From contig CAMVGM010000013.1 in NCBI GenBank assembly GCA_947167015.1, forward strand, positions 1 through 49,800: 49,800 nucleotides of DNA. Direction: 5' to 3'. The translations under genes were made by a program, and so were the position numbers. The DNA comes from an uncultured Bacteroidales bacterium (GTDB lineage Bacteria > Bacteroidota > Bacteroidia > Bacteroidales > UBA932). The notes under the pieces are model-generated. The model was not told the DNA's origin and did not search any database. It was given only the letters and a program-made list of their open reading frames with translations. This document shows, one piece after another, positions 35,428 to 45,000 of this stretch (position 1 is its first letter; every line of letters begins with the position of its first letter).

Positions 35428-36488
35428 ACAGTTTTATTTAAAATCTTGCCGTAGTGGCAGTTGAGCACTTCGGCACAGTCGCCGTGCCAGTTGTGCATCC
35501 CGTTCCCGAGACAGTCGCGCCAGACCTTGCAGCCGGCACAGCGGCCCCGCCGCGTCCAGCTGCGGTCGCGGAAGGGCTGGAAACGTTTCTCCCACACTTC
35601 GTACAGGCTGTCCTCATAGATATTGCCCTGGCTGAAAGCGTCCCGGTCGATGTTGGGGCAGGCGCAGATGTGCCCGTCGATCAGCACCGAGGCGATGTTG
35701 ACGCCCGCGTGGCAGAAATACGGCACGTCGCGGACCTGGTTCTCGTAGCGGCCCAGATATCCCTCGCAGGAAAAGGTCACCTTCATCTTCCCGCCTTCCC
35801 GGCGTTTCCGGACGATGAACTCCATCAGCGCGGTGAACTCCGCGTCCGAGAGATGCATCTCGGGATCCTCCGCAGCGCGGCCGATGGGGATGATGGTAAA
35901 GATGCGCCACTGCTTCACGCCCAGGGCCTCCAGGCGGTCGTGAAGCGCATCCAACTCCTGGAAGTTCCGTTTGTTCACGCAGGTCACCACGTCGAAGGCC
36001 AGGCGCGGCTCGGCGGCCGCCAGGGCGATGGCGCGCTCCGCCCGGGCATAACTCCCGGCGCGTCCGCGCATCCAGTCGTGCGCTTCTTCCAAACCGTCCA
36101 GGCTGATGGTCAGCGCGCCCAGGCCGGCCGCCATCAGTTTCCGGTGCATCGCCTCGTCATAGAACCAGCCGTTGGAGACGATGCTCCAGCCTACGCCGCG
36201 GCCGCGCAGGGCCTTGCCGATGTCGGCGATGTCCGGGCGCAGCAGGGGTTCTCCCCCCGTCAGGATCACGGTAAAAGGATGGGCGCGCTCCGCCGCGGGA
36301 ATGGTGTCGAACGCCCGCAGGAAGTCCTCCAGGGGCATATCCACGTCACGGCTCGCCGCAAAACAATCACTGCCGCAATGGCGGCAGTGAAGGTTGCAGC
36401 GGGTCGTGCACTCCCAGAACAGGTAGTTGAGTTCGTGCACCGCCGTCTCGTTGGCGCGGAAGGCGCGGTGGAGCAGCCGGCCGATCAT
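35424..36488 (-). CDS. Radical SAM/SPASM enzyme, rSAM/lipoprotein system type
   Basis: 354 residues from the ATG at 36488 (MIGRLLHRAFRANETAVHEL). The SAM cluster motif is CNLHCRHC (C31, C35, C38), preceded by YLFWECTTR, as in the Bacteroidales rSAM/lipoprotein (TIGR04133-like) group. TVILTGGEPLLRPD and LTISLDGLEEAHDWMRG follow. The C-terminal SPASM part has about nine cysteines (YFCHAGVNIASVLIDGHICACPN; RGRCAGCKVWRDCLGNGMHN; VLNCHYG) for auxiliary Fe-S clusters. SPASM enzymes usually modify peptides. ATGA overlaps link it to the lipoprotein gene before it and the S46 peptidase after it. Its target is unproven; the small lipoprotein is the obvious candidate. Confidence 0.92.
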   Translation of the reverse strand: MIGRLLHRAFRANETAVHELNYLFWECTTRCNLHCRHCGSDCFAASRDVDMPLEDFLRAFDTIPAAERAHPFTVILTGGEPLLRPDIADIGKALRGRGVGWSIVSNGWFYDEAMHRKLMAAGLGALTISLDGLEEAHDWMRGRAGSYARAERAIALAAAEPRLAFDVVTCVNKRNFQELDALHDRLEALGVKQWRIFTIIPIGRAAEDPEMHLSDAEFTALMEFIVRKRREGGKMKVTFSCEGYLGRYENQVRDVPYFCHAGVNIASVLIDGHICACPNIDRDAFSQGNIYEDSLYEVWEKRFQPFRDRSWTRRGRCAGCKVWRDCLGNGMHNWHGDCAEVLNCHYGKILNKTV

Positions 36489-36691
36489 TCGGCGATTTCC
36501 TCCACCCCTTCCTGAAGGAGTTCTCCGCTCTGAGCGGCATCCTGCAGGGCCTCGTCGACGACTTCCGTTTCGGGAGCCGCCAGGTAGTCCTCCTCCGGTG
36601 CCGTCATCGGCGTGCCGTAGCAGGCCTGGAAAACGAACAGCGCCGTCGTGAGCGAAAGGCCTTTCAGGCCACGATGGATCCACTTTCTCAT
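36485..36691 (-). CDS. Small acidic lipoprotein partnered with the radical SAM enzyme
   Basis: 68 residues from the ATG at 36691 (MRKWIHRGLKGL); an ATG at 36715 would add eight residues and leave little promoter room. The leader LSLTTALFVFQAC is an SPII signal, directly followed by YGTPM; 'YGTP' soon after the lipid Cys recurs in lipoproteins of rSAM/lipoprotein systems (TIGR04134-like). The mature part, about 39 residues after the Cys, is very acidic (13 Asp/Glu, no Lys or Arg), with no cysteine after the anchor. Usual partners are longer, with a carboxypeptidase-regulatory-like domain; this is a minimal version. Its TGA overlaps the rSAM ATG. Function unknown. Confidence 0.85.
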   Translation of the reverse strand: MRKWIHRGLKGLSLTTALFVFQACYGTPMTAPEEDYLAAPETEVVDEALQDAAQSGELLQEGVEEIAE

Positions 36692-36697
36692 ATCGCG

Positions 36698-36705
36698 AAA
36701 AGATA
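36698..36705 (-). promoter_or_regulatory. Possible -7 box of the lipoprotein-rSAM-S46 operon
   Basis: TATCTTTT on the minus strand, with T-rich sequence 19 bases upstream, ending 6 bases before the ATG at 36691. One base off TANNTTTG; a leaderless or near-leaderless message is implied. Confidence 0.35.
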
Positions 36706-36731
36706 TTTTCTGCAAGATAAGAAAAAAAAAT

Positions 36732-36739
36732 TACCTTTG
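36732..36739 (+). promoter_or_regulatory. -7 promoter box of the ECF sigma gene
   Basis: TACCTTTG, exact TANNTTTG, ending only 6 bases before the ATG at 36746, so the transcript may start at or next to the start codon. It shares the 54-bp gap with the divergent lipoprotein operon. Confidence 0.6.
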
Positions 36740-36745
36740 CGCACA

Positions 36746-37267
36746 ATGGGACAGAATCCTGACATCCGCGATCTTTTCCGCATCCTCTACAGGCCGCTCT
36801 GCGTCTATGCGCTGCATTACCTGAAGGATGCGGACGCCGTGGAGGACGTGGTCCAGGAGGCCTTTACCGCCTGGTGGCAGAAAGGGGCCGGTACGGACAA
36901 TGCCAAGGCCTACCTTTATGCCATCGTCCGCAACCGCTGCATCGACATCCTGCGGCGCCAGGGCCGGCAGCCGGAGCAACTCCTGCCCGAAGATGCCGCC
37001 GGCGTCATCAGCGACGAAGAGGCCGTGGACCGTTCCGCATTGGAAGCCAGGCTCTGGGAAGCGGTGGACCGGCTGCCGGCCCGGCGCCGGGAACTGCTGC
37101 TGATGAGCAAACGGGACGGCCTGACCTACGAACAGATCGCCGACGCCACGGGCCTGTCCGTCAATACGGTACGCAACCAGATCAGCCGCGCGCTACAAAG
37201 CCTGCGGGACGGCGCCGCCGGCATCCTGGATTACATCCTGCTCCTCCCCTGCCTCCCGCTGGCATAA
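36746..37267 (+). CDS. ECF-type RNA polymerase sigma factor
   Basis: 173 residues from the ATG at 36746 (MGQNPDIRDLFRIL). Region 2: LYRPLCVYALHYLKDADAVEDVVQEAF, with KAYLYAIVRNRCIDILRR for -10 contact. Region 4: RLPARRRELLLMSKRDGLTYEQIADATGLSVNTVRNQI, the helix-turn-helix. The FecR-like gene 86 bp downstream is the probable anti-sigma partner, and the TonB receptor the signal input. The stop is followed by an 86-bp gap where I see no terminator. Confidence 0.95.
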   Translation: MGQNPDIRDLFRILYRPLCVYALHYLKDADAVEDVVQEAFTAWWQKGAGTDNAKAYLYAIVRNRCIDILRRQGRQPEQLLPEDAAGVISDEEAVDRSALEARLWEAVDRLPARRRELLLMSKRDGLTYEQIADATGLSVNTVRNQISRALQSLRDGAAGILDYILLLPCLPLA

Positions 37268-37353
37268 AGCGAAAGCGTCCCGCGTATTTTTTCTTTCGGG
37301 CGGATGGTACTTTTTCCCGACCATTGCGTCATAGGGGCAGAAACGATTCCGAA

Positions 37354-38193
37354 ATGAAAGAAATCCAAGAAGATATCTTGCGCTTTGTCGCGCAACATTG
37401 GAAAGCCGGACGCTTCGACCCGGAACGGGCCTGGCGGCAAATCCGTCAAAAGGGCGGCACTCCCGTCCGCCGGCCCGGCAGCCAGGTTTTCCGCCCTGTC
37501 TGGGGCTATGCCCTCGCAAGCGCCTTCGCCGTGCTGGTCCTGGGCCTGTTCCTATTCCGTCCGGCGCCCCAGGCCGTCATTCCTGCCGCAGCGGGCGTCC
37601 AGGCCGTGGTCCTGCCCGACGGATCCCGGGCCACCCTCGCCCCCGGCGCTACGCTCAGTTTCCGCCGCCACGGCTTCGGCCGCCGCGACCGGGCCGTCGC
37701 CCAGACAGGAAAGGTATATTATTCGGTAGAACGCAACGAATCGCTCCCCTTTGAGATCACGGCCTCGGAAGGCTTCGTGCGCGTGCTCGGCACCCGCTTC
37801 CAGATTGAAACGGACGACACAGGCACGGCCGTAGACGTCGTGGACGGCCGCGTGCTCTTCGCCGCCGCCCCCTCCGGAGCCCGGAAAAGCGTCCGCGAGG
37901 AGGACGGCGTGATCCTGACCCGCGGGATGCATGCCGAACTCGCCCCGGGGGCCACGGTCCCGGGCCTGTCGGAGGCGGAGAGCGCCAATCCCGCCGCCTG
38001 GGCCACCCACGTTTTCCGTTATGAAAACACCCCGCTGGAAGAGGTCCTGCGCGAACTCTCCAGCCATTTCGGGCACGCCCTCCGCACGGATGCCCGCGAC
38101 CGCCGCCTGACAGGCGAATTCGAAGGCGAAGAGCTCGGCGAAATCGTATCCCTGATCGAGTCCGCACTCGACATCCATATTGTAATCGACTGA
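37354..38193 (+). CDS. FecR-type anti-sigma factor
   Basis: 279 residues. A short cytoplasmic part (1-48) precedes one membrane helix (GYALASAFAVLVLGLFLF, 51-68). The periplasmic FecR domain follows: VVLPDGSRATLAPGATLSF, GKVYYSVERNESLPFEITASEGFVRVLGTRF and, at the end, NTPLEEVLRELSSHFG with ALDIHIVID, the STN-interacting C-terminal region (DUF4974). It would hold the sigma factor until the receptor signals. Two bases separate it from the receptor gene. Confidence 0.95.
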   Translation: MKEIQEDILRFVAQHWKAGRFDPERAWRQIRQKGGTPVRRPGSQVFRPVWGYALASAFAVLVLGLFLFRPAPQAVIPAAAGVQAVVLPDGSRATLAPGATLSFRRHGFGRRDRAVAQTGKVYYSVERNESLPFEITASEGFVRVLGTRFQIETDDTGTAVDVVDGRVLFAAAPSGARKSVREEDGVILTRGMHAELAPGATVPGLSEAESANPAAWATHVFRYENTPLEEVLRELSSHFGHALRTDARDRRLTGEFEGEELGEIVSLIESALDIHIVID

Positions 38194-38195
38194 CT

Positions 38196-40835
38196 ATGAA
38201 AAGATTCATCTGCTTTCTGTTGTTTCTGTTTCTCCTCCTTCCGGCCACGGCGCAGGACAAACTGTCCTCCCGGATGGAGCAGTTGCACACGCAATACAAG
38301 ATCAATTTCCTTTACGACGCTTCCCTGCGGGGCGTCCTCGATGCCCCCCGACAACTGCCGGAACTGTCCGCCACGCTGCCCCTGGAAGATGCCCTCCGAC
38401 AGACTTTCGAGGGCAGCGGCATCTCCTGGCAGTTGCGCGGCCGCAACGTCGTGCTGAAAGCCGCCCCGGCGCAGCCGGCCACCCCGCGCGGACGCCGCGT
38501 CACCCTCAGCGGCTACATCACCGACGCCACTTCGGGCGAACCCCTGATCGGGGCCGGCATCCTGACCGGAACGGTCGGCACCGTCACCAACGAATTCGGT
38601 TTCTACTCCCTCCCGCTGCCAGCCGGAAGTTATCATTTCAGGATTTCGCATCTGGGTTTCAGCCAGCAGGATATCACACTTGACCTGCAGCGGGACTCCA
38701 CCCTCAGCTTCGCCCTGGCCGGAAACGCCGAACTCGCAGCCGCCCGCATCGTCTCCCGCAAGGACGCAGGCCTGCAGTCCGTCTATCCCGGCTCTGTCGA
38801 GATGCCCCTGGTCAAGATCCTTTCGACGCCCACCCTGCTGGGCGAGCCGGACGTCCTCAAGGGCCTGCAGCAGTTGCCCGGCATCCAGTCCGGGATGCAG
38901 GGTTTCACCGGGCTGCATGTGCGCGGCGGCGGCGCCGAGGAGAACCTCGTGATGCTCGACGGCATCCCCCTGTACGGGATCGACCACATGCTGGGGCTCT
39001 TCTCCGTCTTCCAGCCGGACGCCATCAAGGACGTGACGCTCTACAAGGGTGCCTTCCCCGCCCGCTACGGCGGCCGCATCTCCAGCGTCGTGGACGTGCG
39101 GACCAACGAAGGCAACCTCCGGCAGACCGAGGGTTCCTTCACCGTCGGCACCACCAGCGAGCGCTTCCACATCGAAGGCCCCATCGTCCGGGACCGGCTC
39201 AGCTATTCTATCAGCGCGCGTGCGCTGCACTCCCTGCTGGTCAGCCCGATCCTGGCGCTGGCACTCAAGAACCAGGACGAAAAGGTCAACTTTTTCTATT
39301 ATGACCTGAATGCCAAGCTCAACTGGATCCTCTCCGACAAAGACCGGATGCACCTGATGCTGTACCACGGTAACGACCACCTCTTCATGGACGGCCGCTA
39401 CGAGAGCCGCTTCACGGCCGGAGACGTTTCCAGTTTCCGCGAGGACCATTCCGTCCTGCGTGCCAACTGGGGCAACACGGTCGCCGCCCTGCGCTGGAAC
39501 CACCTGTTCGGCAGCCGCCTGCACGCCAGCACGACCGCCGCTTTCAACCGCTACGGGACGGGATTCCGTTTCGATGACGACGAATACCATTCGGGAATGA
39601 CGCAGCCGCTGGCCTTCGCCCTGCGATACGCCTCCGGCATCCGCGACTGGAGCCTGCGGACCGACTTCGACTGGACCCCTTCTCCGGAGCACCTGGTCCG
39701 TTTCGGCGCCGGCTGGACCCACCACCTCTACCGCCCGGCCGTCATGGATGTCACGCAACCGGACGAAAGGAGCGGTCAGCAGACCTACCGCCTGGTGGAC
39801 AACGACGACTACCCGGGAACGGAGAGTTTCGTGTACGCCGAAGACAATTTCAAGGTCTCGGAGCACCTTTCCGTCAATCCCGGACTCCATCTCGCATGGT
39901 TCCGTACCCAGGGGCGGGACTATCTCTCGCTGCAGCCCCGCCTCTCGCTCCGCTATGCCCCGGGCGGGGGCTGGGCCGTCAAGGCCGCCTATGCCCGCAT
40001 GGGCCAGTACGTCCACCAGCTGACCGCCTCCACCCTGACCCTGCCCCTGGACCTGTGGTGCCCGGTCACGGCAGACATCCCGCCCGTGACCTCAGACCAG
40101 TACAGCCTCGGCGCCTACTGGGACGGTCTGCCGGGCTGGGAGTTCTCCGTCGAGGGATACCTAAAGCGGATGGACAACCTGCTCGCCTACCGCGACGGTT
40201 CGCTGCTCATCCTCAACAACAACCGCTGGGAAGAGCAGGTCTCCGTCGGGGAGGGCCGCGCCCGCGGCATCGAATTCCAGGTGGCCCGGACCCGCGGCAA
40301 GACGACCGGATCCCTCGCCTACACGCTTGCCCGGAGCACTCGCCGTTTCCCGGACGGCAGCATCAACCTGGGACAGGAGTTCCCGGACAAATATGACCGC
40401 CGGCACACCGTCAATCTCTTCGCCAGCCACCGCTTCTCGGAGAAATGGGACCTCACGGCAGACTGGTATTTCGCCACCGGCGGCGCCGCCTCGCTCCCCC
40501 TGCGCCAGACAGAGATCCCTTACTACGCGAGATCCGGAAAAGACAGCTACAGGTGGCATTCCGAGACGGTCTCCGTCGACTATACCGCAGGCCGCAACAA
40601 CTTCCGGCTCCCGCCCACCCACCGGCTCAACCTGGGTCTCCGCCTGCACCGCCGCACCCGCCGCGGCAACGAAGCCCTCTGGACCTTCACGCTATACAAC
40701 GCCTACAATTCGAAGACGCCCGACCTGGTCATGCTCTGGACGGACTTCAGCCAGGACGATCGTGGACGGCAATACCTCCGCGCCATCACCTACCTGCCCA
40801 TCCTGCCGGCCGTCAGTTACACCTGCCAATTCTGA
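38196..40835 (+). CDS. TonB-dependent receptor with STN signalling domain
   Basis: 879 residues. Signal peptide (1-19), then the STN domain to about residue 90 (YKINFLYDASLRGVLDAPRQ), a carboxypeptidase-D regulatory-like domain (about 101-180; VTLSGYITDATSGEPLIGAG), the plug (LQQLPGIQSGMQGFTGLHVRGGG; ENLVMLDGIPLYG; YKGAFPARYGGRISSVVDVR) and an outer-membrane barrel to the end. The STN domain signals through the preceding FecR and sigma factor. The ligand is unknown; the paired DUF4249 lipoprotein downstream and, divergently, the rSAM operon are clues only. Confidence 0.94.
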   Translation: MKRFICFLLFLFLLLPATAQDKLSSRMEQLHTQYKINFLYDASLRGVLDAPRQLPELSATLPLEDALRQTFEGSGISWQLRGRNVVLKAAPAQPATPRGRRVTLSGYITDATSGEPLIGAGILTGTVGTVTNEFGFYSLPLPAGSYHFRISHLGFSQQDITLDLQRDSTLSFALAGNAELAAARIVSRKDAGLQSVYPGSVEMPLVKILSTPTLLGEPDVLKGLQQLPGIQSGMQGFTGLHVRGGGAEENLVMLDGIPLYGIDHMLGLFSVFQPDAIKDVTLYKGAFPARYGGRISSVVDVRTNEGNLRQTEGSFTVGTTSERFHIEGPIVRDRLSYSISARALHSLLVSPILALALKNQDEKVNFFYYDLNAKLNWILSDKDRMHLMLYHGNDHLFMDGRYESRFTAGDVSSFREDHSVLRANWGNTVAALRWNHLFGSRLHASTTAAFNRYGTGFRFDDDEYHSGMTQPLAFALRYASGIRDWSLRTDFDWTPSPEHLVRFGAGWTHHLYRPAVMDVTQPDERSGQQTYRLVDNDDYPGTESFVYAEDNFKVSEHLSVNPGLHLAWFRTQGRDYLSLQPRLSLRYAPGGGWAVKAAYARMGQYVHQLTASTLTLPLDLWCPVTADIPPVTSDQYSLGAYWDGLPGWEFSVEGYLKRMDNLLAYRDGSLLILNNNRWEEQVSVGEGRARGIEFQVARTRGKTTGSLAYTLARSTRRFPDGSINLGQEFPDKYDRRHTVNLFASHRFSEKWDLTADWYFATGGAASLPLRQTEIPYYARSGKDSYRWHSETVSVDYTAGRNNFRLPPTHRLNLGLRLHRRTRRGNEALWTFTLYNAYNSKTPDLVMLWTDFSQDDRGRQYLRAITYLPILPAVSYTCQF

Positions 40836-40839
40836 AACG

Positions 40840-41931
40840 ATGAAAACAAGGATCCTACCCATATTCCTCCTCCTGACGGCCCTGACGGCCCTGACCGCCT
40901 GCGACCGCGAACTGCCCTTCCCGGCCTCGGAAGGCGAACTGATCGTCCTGAACGCCCTGCTTTCGACGGACGAGCCGGAGCACACCGTCTATCTCTCCGT
41001 ATCCTCCCCCGAATCGGGCAACCGGCCCCTCACCGATGCACAGGTCCTCTGTACGGTCGGAGACGGCCCGGCCATCCGGGCGCAGGAGATTCCGGCAAGC
41101 GAATCATACAGCAGCCGGAAATCCGCCCAATACAGCTTCGAGGCGCAGATCCGCCCGGGCGACCGGGTGCGGATCGATGTGGAGGGGGCTGGGATGCGTG
41201 CCGTGGCGCAGACCGTCGCGCCGCAAGCCCCCCTGCCCGCCACCGCGGACACCCTGACCCGCGACGGACGGATGCATTTCACCCTGCATGTCCAGGGACG
41301 TCCGGACCAGGCGGATTACTGGCAGCTGCGGCTCTCTCTCCGGAAACAATACCGGATTGATTATTACTGGCGGGACCGGAACCCGTATCCGGAAGACGAG
41401 CATTTCGAATTCACGCCCGGCATGTACATCAACACGAGTGAAAGTGAGTCCGAGCAGGAACTGCCCCTCGATCCGGGCGAAGATCCCATCCTCAACGACG
41501 GCTATACGCCGCAGGACGTGATCGACCGCTATTACAACACCAACGCGGGCTTCCTCTTCGAATTCTCCCCGGTCAACAAAACGCGGATCTTCTCCGACCG
41601 CCGCTTCGCCGGCGACAGAGCCGACGTGCAGTTTTCAACGGACTCCACGCCGCTTCTCAACTCCGAATACGGACAGGCCATGGACTGGATGATACGTTAC
41701 CACTACCATTGCACCCGCACGCTCACCGTCCGCCTGCTGGCCCTGGACGAGGGTGCCTATGCCTATCTGGACGCCATCAACCGGGAGAAATCCCGGAACG
41801 GCTTCAACTACCTCCTGGTCGAGCCGGTCATCTTCCCGACCAATGTGGAAGGAGGCCTGGGCTTCCTGTCCGTCGCCTCTGCGACCCGGCTGGACCTGGA
41901 GCTCCCGGAGATCGACATCGAAGACTGGTAG
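40840..41931 (+). CDS. DUF4249 lipoprotein, receptor partner
   Basis: 363 residues from the ATG at 40840 (MKTRILPIFLLLTALTALTA), an SPII signal with Cys 21. DUF4249 proteins are outer-membrane lipoproteins almost always following a TonB receptor; the landmarks ELIVLNALLSTDEPEHTVYLS and DRVRIDVEGAGM match the N-terminal half, while RYHYHCTRTLTVRLLALDEGAYAYLDA belongs to the C-terminal half. It probably helps bind or present the receptor ligand. Four bases separate it from the receptor stop. Confidence 0.92.
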   Translation: MKTRILPIFLLLTALTALTACDRELPFPASEGELIVLNALLSTDEPEHTVYLSVSSPESGNRPLTDAQVLCTVGDGPAIRAQEIPASESYSSRKSAQYSFEAQIRPGDRVRIDVEGAGMRAVAQTVAPQAPLPATADTLTRDGRMHFTLHVQGRPDQADYWQLRLSLRKQYRIDYYWRDRNPYPEDEHFEFTPGMYINTSESESEQELPLDPGEDPILNDGYTPQDVIDRYYNTNAGFLFEFSPVNKTRIFSDRRFAGDRADVQFSTDSTPLLNSEYGQAMDWMIRYHYHCTRTLTVRLLALDEGAYAYLDAINREKSRNGFNYLLVEPVIFPTNVEGGLGFLSVASATRLDLELPEIDIEDW

Positions 41932-41959
41932 CGGGCCGCTATTGACAATCAGCGATCGC

Positions 41960-42010
41960 TTAGAGCGCGGGGATGGCCTGCTTCGGGGCGAGCACGTCAT
42001 GCACCGGCCC
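41960..42010 (-). pseudogene. Displaced 3' tail of a GH3 gene
   Basis: On the minus strand 42010-41960 encodes GPVHDVLAPKQAIPAL and a TAA stop. The neighbouring intact GH3 ends with WPVHDVLAPKEPIQKLI. Bases 41981-42009 match 46000-46028 at 27 of 29 positions. No start or upstream GH3 sequence remains; homology ends at base 42009, eight bases from the stop of the 1314-residue gene. It is a remnant of another GH3 copy or a displaced tail. Confidence 0.8.
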
Positions 42011-42017
42011 GTTGATT

Positions 42018-45000
42018 TTACAGTACTTCATTAACATCTTTAATCGCCTGCGCGCACTCTTCTACGACTGTATCCAGCGTAGCACCGAACCTGGTAGCCA
42101 GAATAGTTCTGGCCTCCTCCAGGCTGACGGATTTGACCCCTGCAGGCGGCGGATTGCCCAAGCCCTCGAGGATGCGGATCTTGGCCATCAGGCTCGTGTA
42201 GTCCAGTTTGGCGCCCTTGGCGGCCGCCGCCTCGATGCGGGGCACCAGGATGCGGTTGAACTGCTTGACATTCTGCCGGACGCCCTCTTCGATCAACGCT
42301 TCACCGTAGCCCAGCACGTGCAGGGCCTCTTCCTTGTAGCCGTACTTGAGCAGCTGTTCGGCCGTCTCGTGCGCCTTCATGCCCTGCTGCATCCATTCCT
42401 GGCACTTGTGGACATAGGTCTGCGCGATGCGGTCCGGATCGACGAGTTTCTCCGTCTGGCGGGTCTTGTCGATGATGCGGGTCAGGTCGTCGCCATAGGA
42501 CTCGAGGCCGTATTTGCCGTTCACAACGGCCTGGTCGGCCTTGAGGAGCGTCTTCATGCGCTCGAGCCGGTCCGCCGGGATGAACTTGTACTGCATCTCG
42601 TTGAAGGCCTCGGAATAAGCATCCTCCATCAGCTGCTCGCTCAGGTCGGTCCACTTCCCGCCCGCTTTGCTGCGGATCTGGTAAGTCACGTCGCGGTCTG
42701 CGCCGATCCTCTTGCCCAGGCGTAGCAGTTCACCGTCGTTGCCCGTTGCACCGTTGAACACCTGGAGCTCGTACTTGTTCATGTCAACGCCACTGGCCTT
42801 GAGCTTTTCGGTCAGCCGCTTGAGTACTTTGGGATCGAGTTCGTTGTACATCTGCTGCATCTGGGCGTTGAAGTTGGCCCGGAGCAGGTCGGAAGGGGAA
42901 TTGCGCAGGAGATTCTGCGCGGTCTTATTGCCCTGAAGGGCCAGCGTGGCGCGGCGCATCTCCTCCTGCGTGGCCGTAGGATTGTTCATCACGCGCTTGA
43001 ACTCGTCGAGAATCTTCTGCGCGTCCTCCCGGGCCACCTTGGCGGCCTCCTGCCGGAGCTTGGACTTCGAGCCGGACATCAGCGTATCGGCATTCTTGCG
43101 GACGCCGTCGATGGCGTCGTCGGCCAAATCCTTCGCTCCCTTGAGGGTGTCCTTTACCTTTCGGCCGGCTTTGCCGATTTTGTCGGCCGACGGACCGCTG
43201 CTGAAGGGCGGGCGCTCGGCGAGCGTGGCGTTAATCTTGGAGTTGTGCACGGCCTTCTGGGTACTGGCTCCGATCTGCTTGGTTCTGGAACTCAGCTGCC
43301 TGAGCTTGTCCGCCCGGGCCGCCCGCCACTGCTTGATCTTGCTGAATCCTTTGCCGACCCCGGCAAAGAGCAGTTCCATCGCGATGATCTTCACACTGAC
43401 CTGCGCAAAGCCGCCCCATACGCTGTCACCGCCATTGTCCACGTATTCCTTCATCTCCGCCAGGGCGCTGAGGGGCGTCAGCACGATCTCGGACGCGCCG
43501 CCGGTCACGATGCCCAGACCGATGCGGCAGATGATGACCGGAATGGAGCGGTCCATCGCCGCGATGGTGGCCATAACGGCGTCGAAGTCCTCGTCTCCCG
43601 GCGAGACACCCTGCTTAACGGCAAAATAGGTCCCGATCTCCCCGCTCGCATACTGCTTGAATATCTTCATGATATTCTCGTAGTCCCGGTCGTCGAAGCC
43701 GAAGACCTTGTCGTGGCCCTCGAGCATCACGGTCAGTTTGTAGAAAAGCGGACGCAGCTCCGCAAAGCGGGTGTCCATCACGATCTTCCGGCGCAGGTCG
43801 GTCAGCTGCTCCTCGCGTCTGAGGTCTTCCTTGTCGTAACGGGCGTAGGCCCGCATCACGTCACCTCCGGGCGGGACCTCCACCTCACGGTAGGGCTGGG
43901 AGTTCACCGGAACGCGCAGTTCCTGCTTAAACTCCTGACCGTGCCAGGTCATCGTGACCGTGACCTTGGCGAAACTGCGGTTGGGCGGGACGAGGAAGCC
44001 GCCGGTGGGCACGATGACACCGTAGAAGGAGCCGTCGGGCATCCCGCCGCGGAACTGGTAGCGGAACTTCAGCAGTTCGCAGGGCGAAGGGACGTTCTTC
44101 CCCTCGAAATCCCGGAAGAAGAAATGCTCGTACTGCACGAAATCGCCGAGCGTGGGCACGTAGTCCCCCTGCTTCTCCGTAAAGAGCATACTGCCTTCGA
44201 AATCGTCTTCGAAGGTGAATACCGGGTCTTTGTCCGGAAAGACGGGACCGATCCTGCCTTCGTTCTGAGGATCGCTGTCATCCACGACGATCAGCTGCAT
44301 GTCCACCCGGCTCTCGGCGGGCTTGAGCCGCCGCTTGTTGCCGATGGGCGGCAGGATGTCGTGGTTGGGTGTGCTCTCCAGTTCGACGAGGAAGCCCTTG
44401 AGGGCGCGCAGCTCCACCCGCATGCCCAGGTGGATGCGGTTGATCTTGAAACTCTCCGCCACCTCCGGGCGATCTCCGCCGGGCTTCACCCGGATGGTGC
44501 AGGTATAGCTTTCCAGCGTACCGGGCAGCTCCGTTGCCTCGCCGTGTTCGGTGAGATTGATACGGAAAACGTCCGGATCGTCGTTGCTCTGCTCGAGTTC
44601 GGCCGAGAAGTGCTGATACCCCCGGTCATCCATAGTCACCTCCAACCCATCCGGATTCGTGGCGGCGCCCCAGAGGCGGAATTCCATGAAGAGGGTCTTG
44701 CCCTGCCCGGCGGCGAAGCTGATCTCCGGCTCCACGAGGATGGCGGGGGCATCGATCACCTGAAAGACAATCGTATTCAGGAACCGTCCCTGCGGGGATA
44801 CGAAATTGAAGGTCACAGCCGCATCTTCAGGAACTTCATTCGCAAGAGTAGGCGCCACAGCGACCATCGCATAGGAATAATTGCCGTCAAACCCGGGTCT
44901 TGAAAGGCTGACATTTCGCGACGGAGAAATCCTGATCTGTTTAGAAAGGTCGGGCCGCTGCACGACGATTCCGTCAGCCGTGGTTTCTTCAATCCGCGCT

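Noticed and set aside
33394..35454. Long plus-strand open frame (686 codons) opposite the S46 peptidase gene
   Set aside because: It is antisense to a gene with clear S46 motifs, reads as low-complexity Arg/His/Val-rich sequence and has no promoter; GC-rich third positions make such antisense frames common here.
43245..44903. 552-codon plus-strand frame opposite the 1314-residue gene
   Set aside because: The minus frame has a signal peptide, membrane helix and coherent domain pattern; the plus frame is His/Val/Asp-rich shadow sequence.
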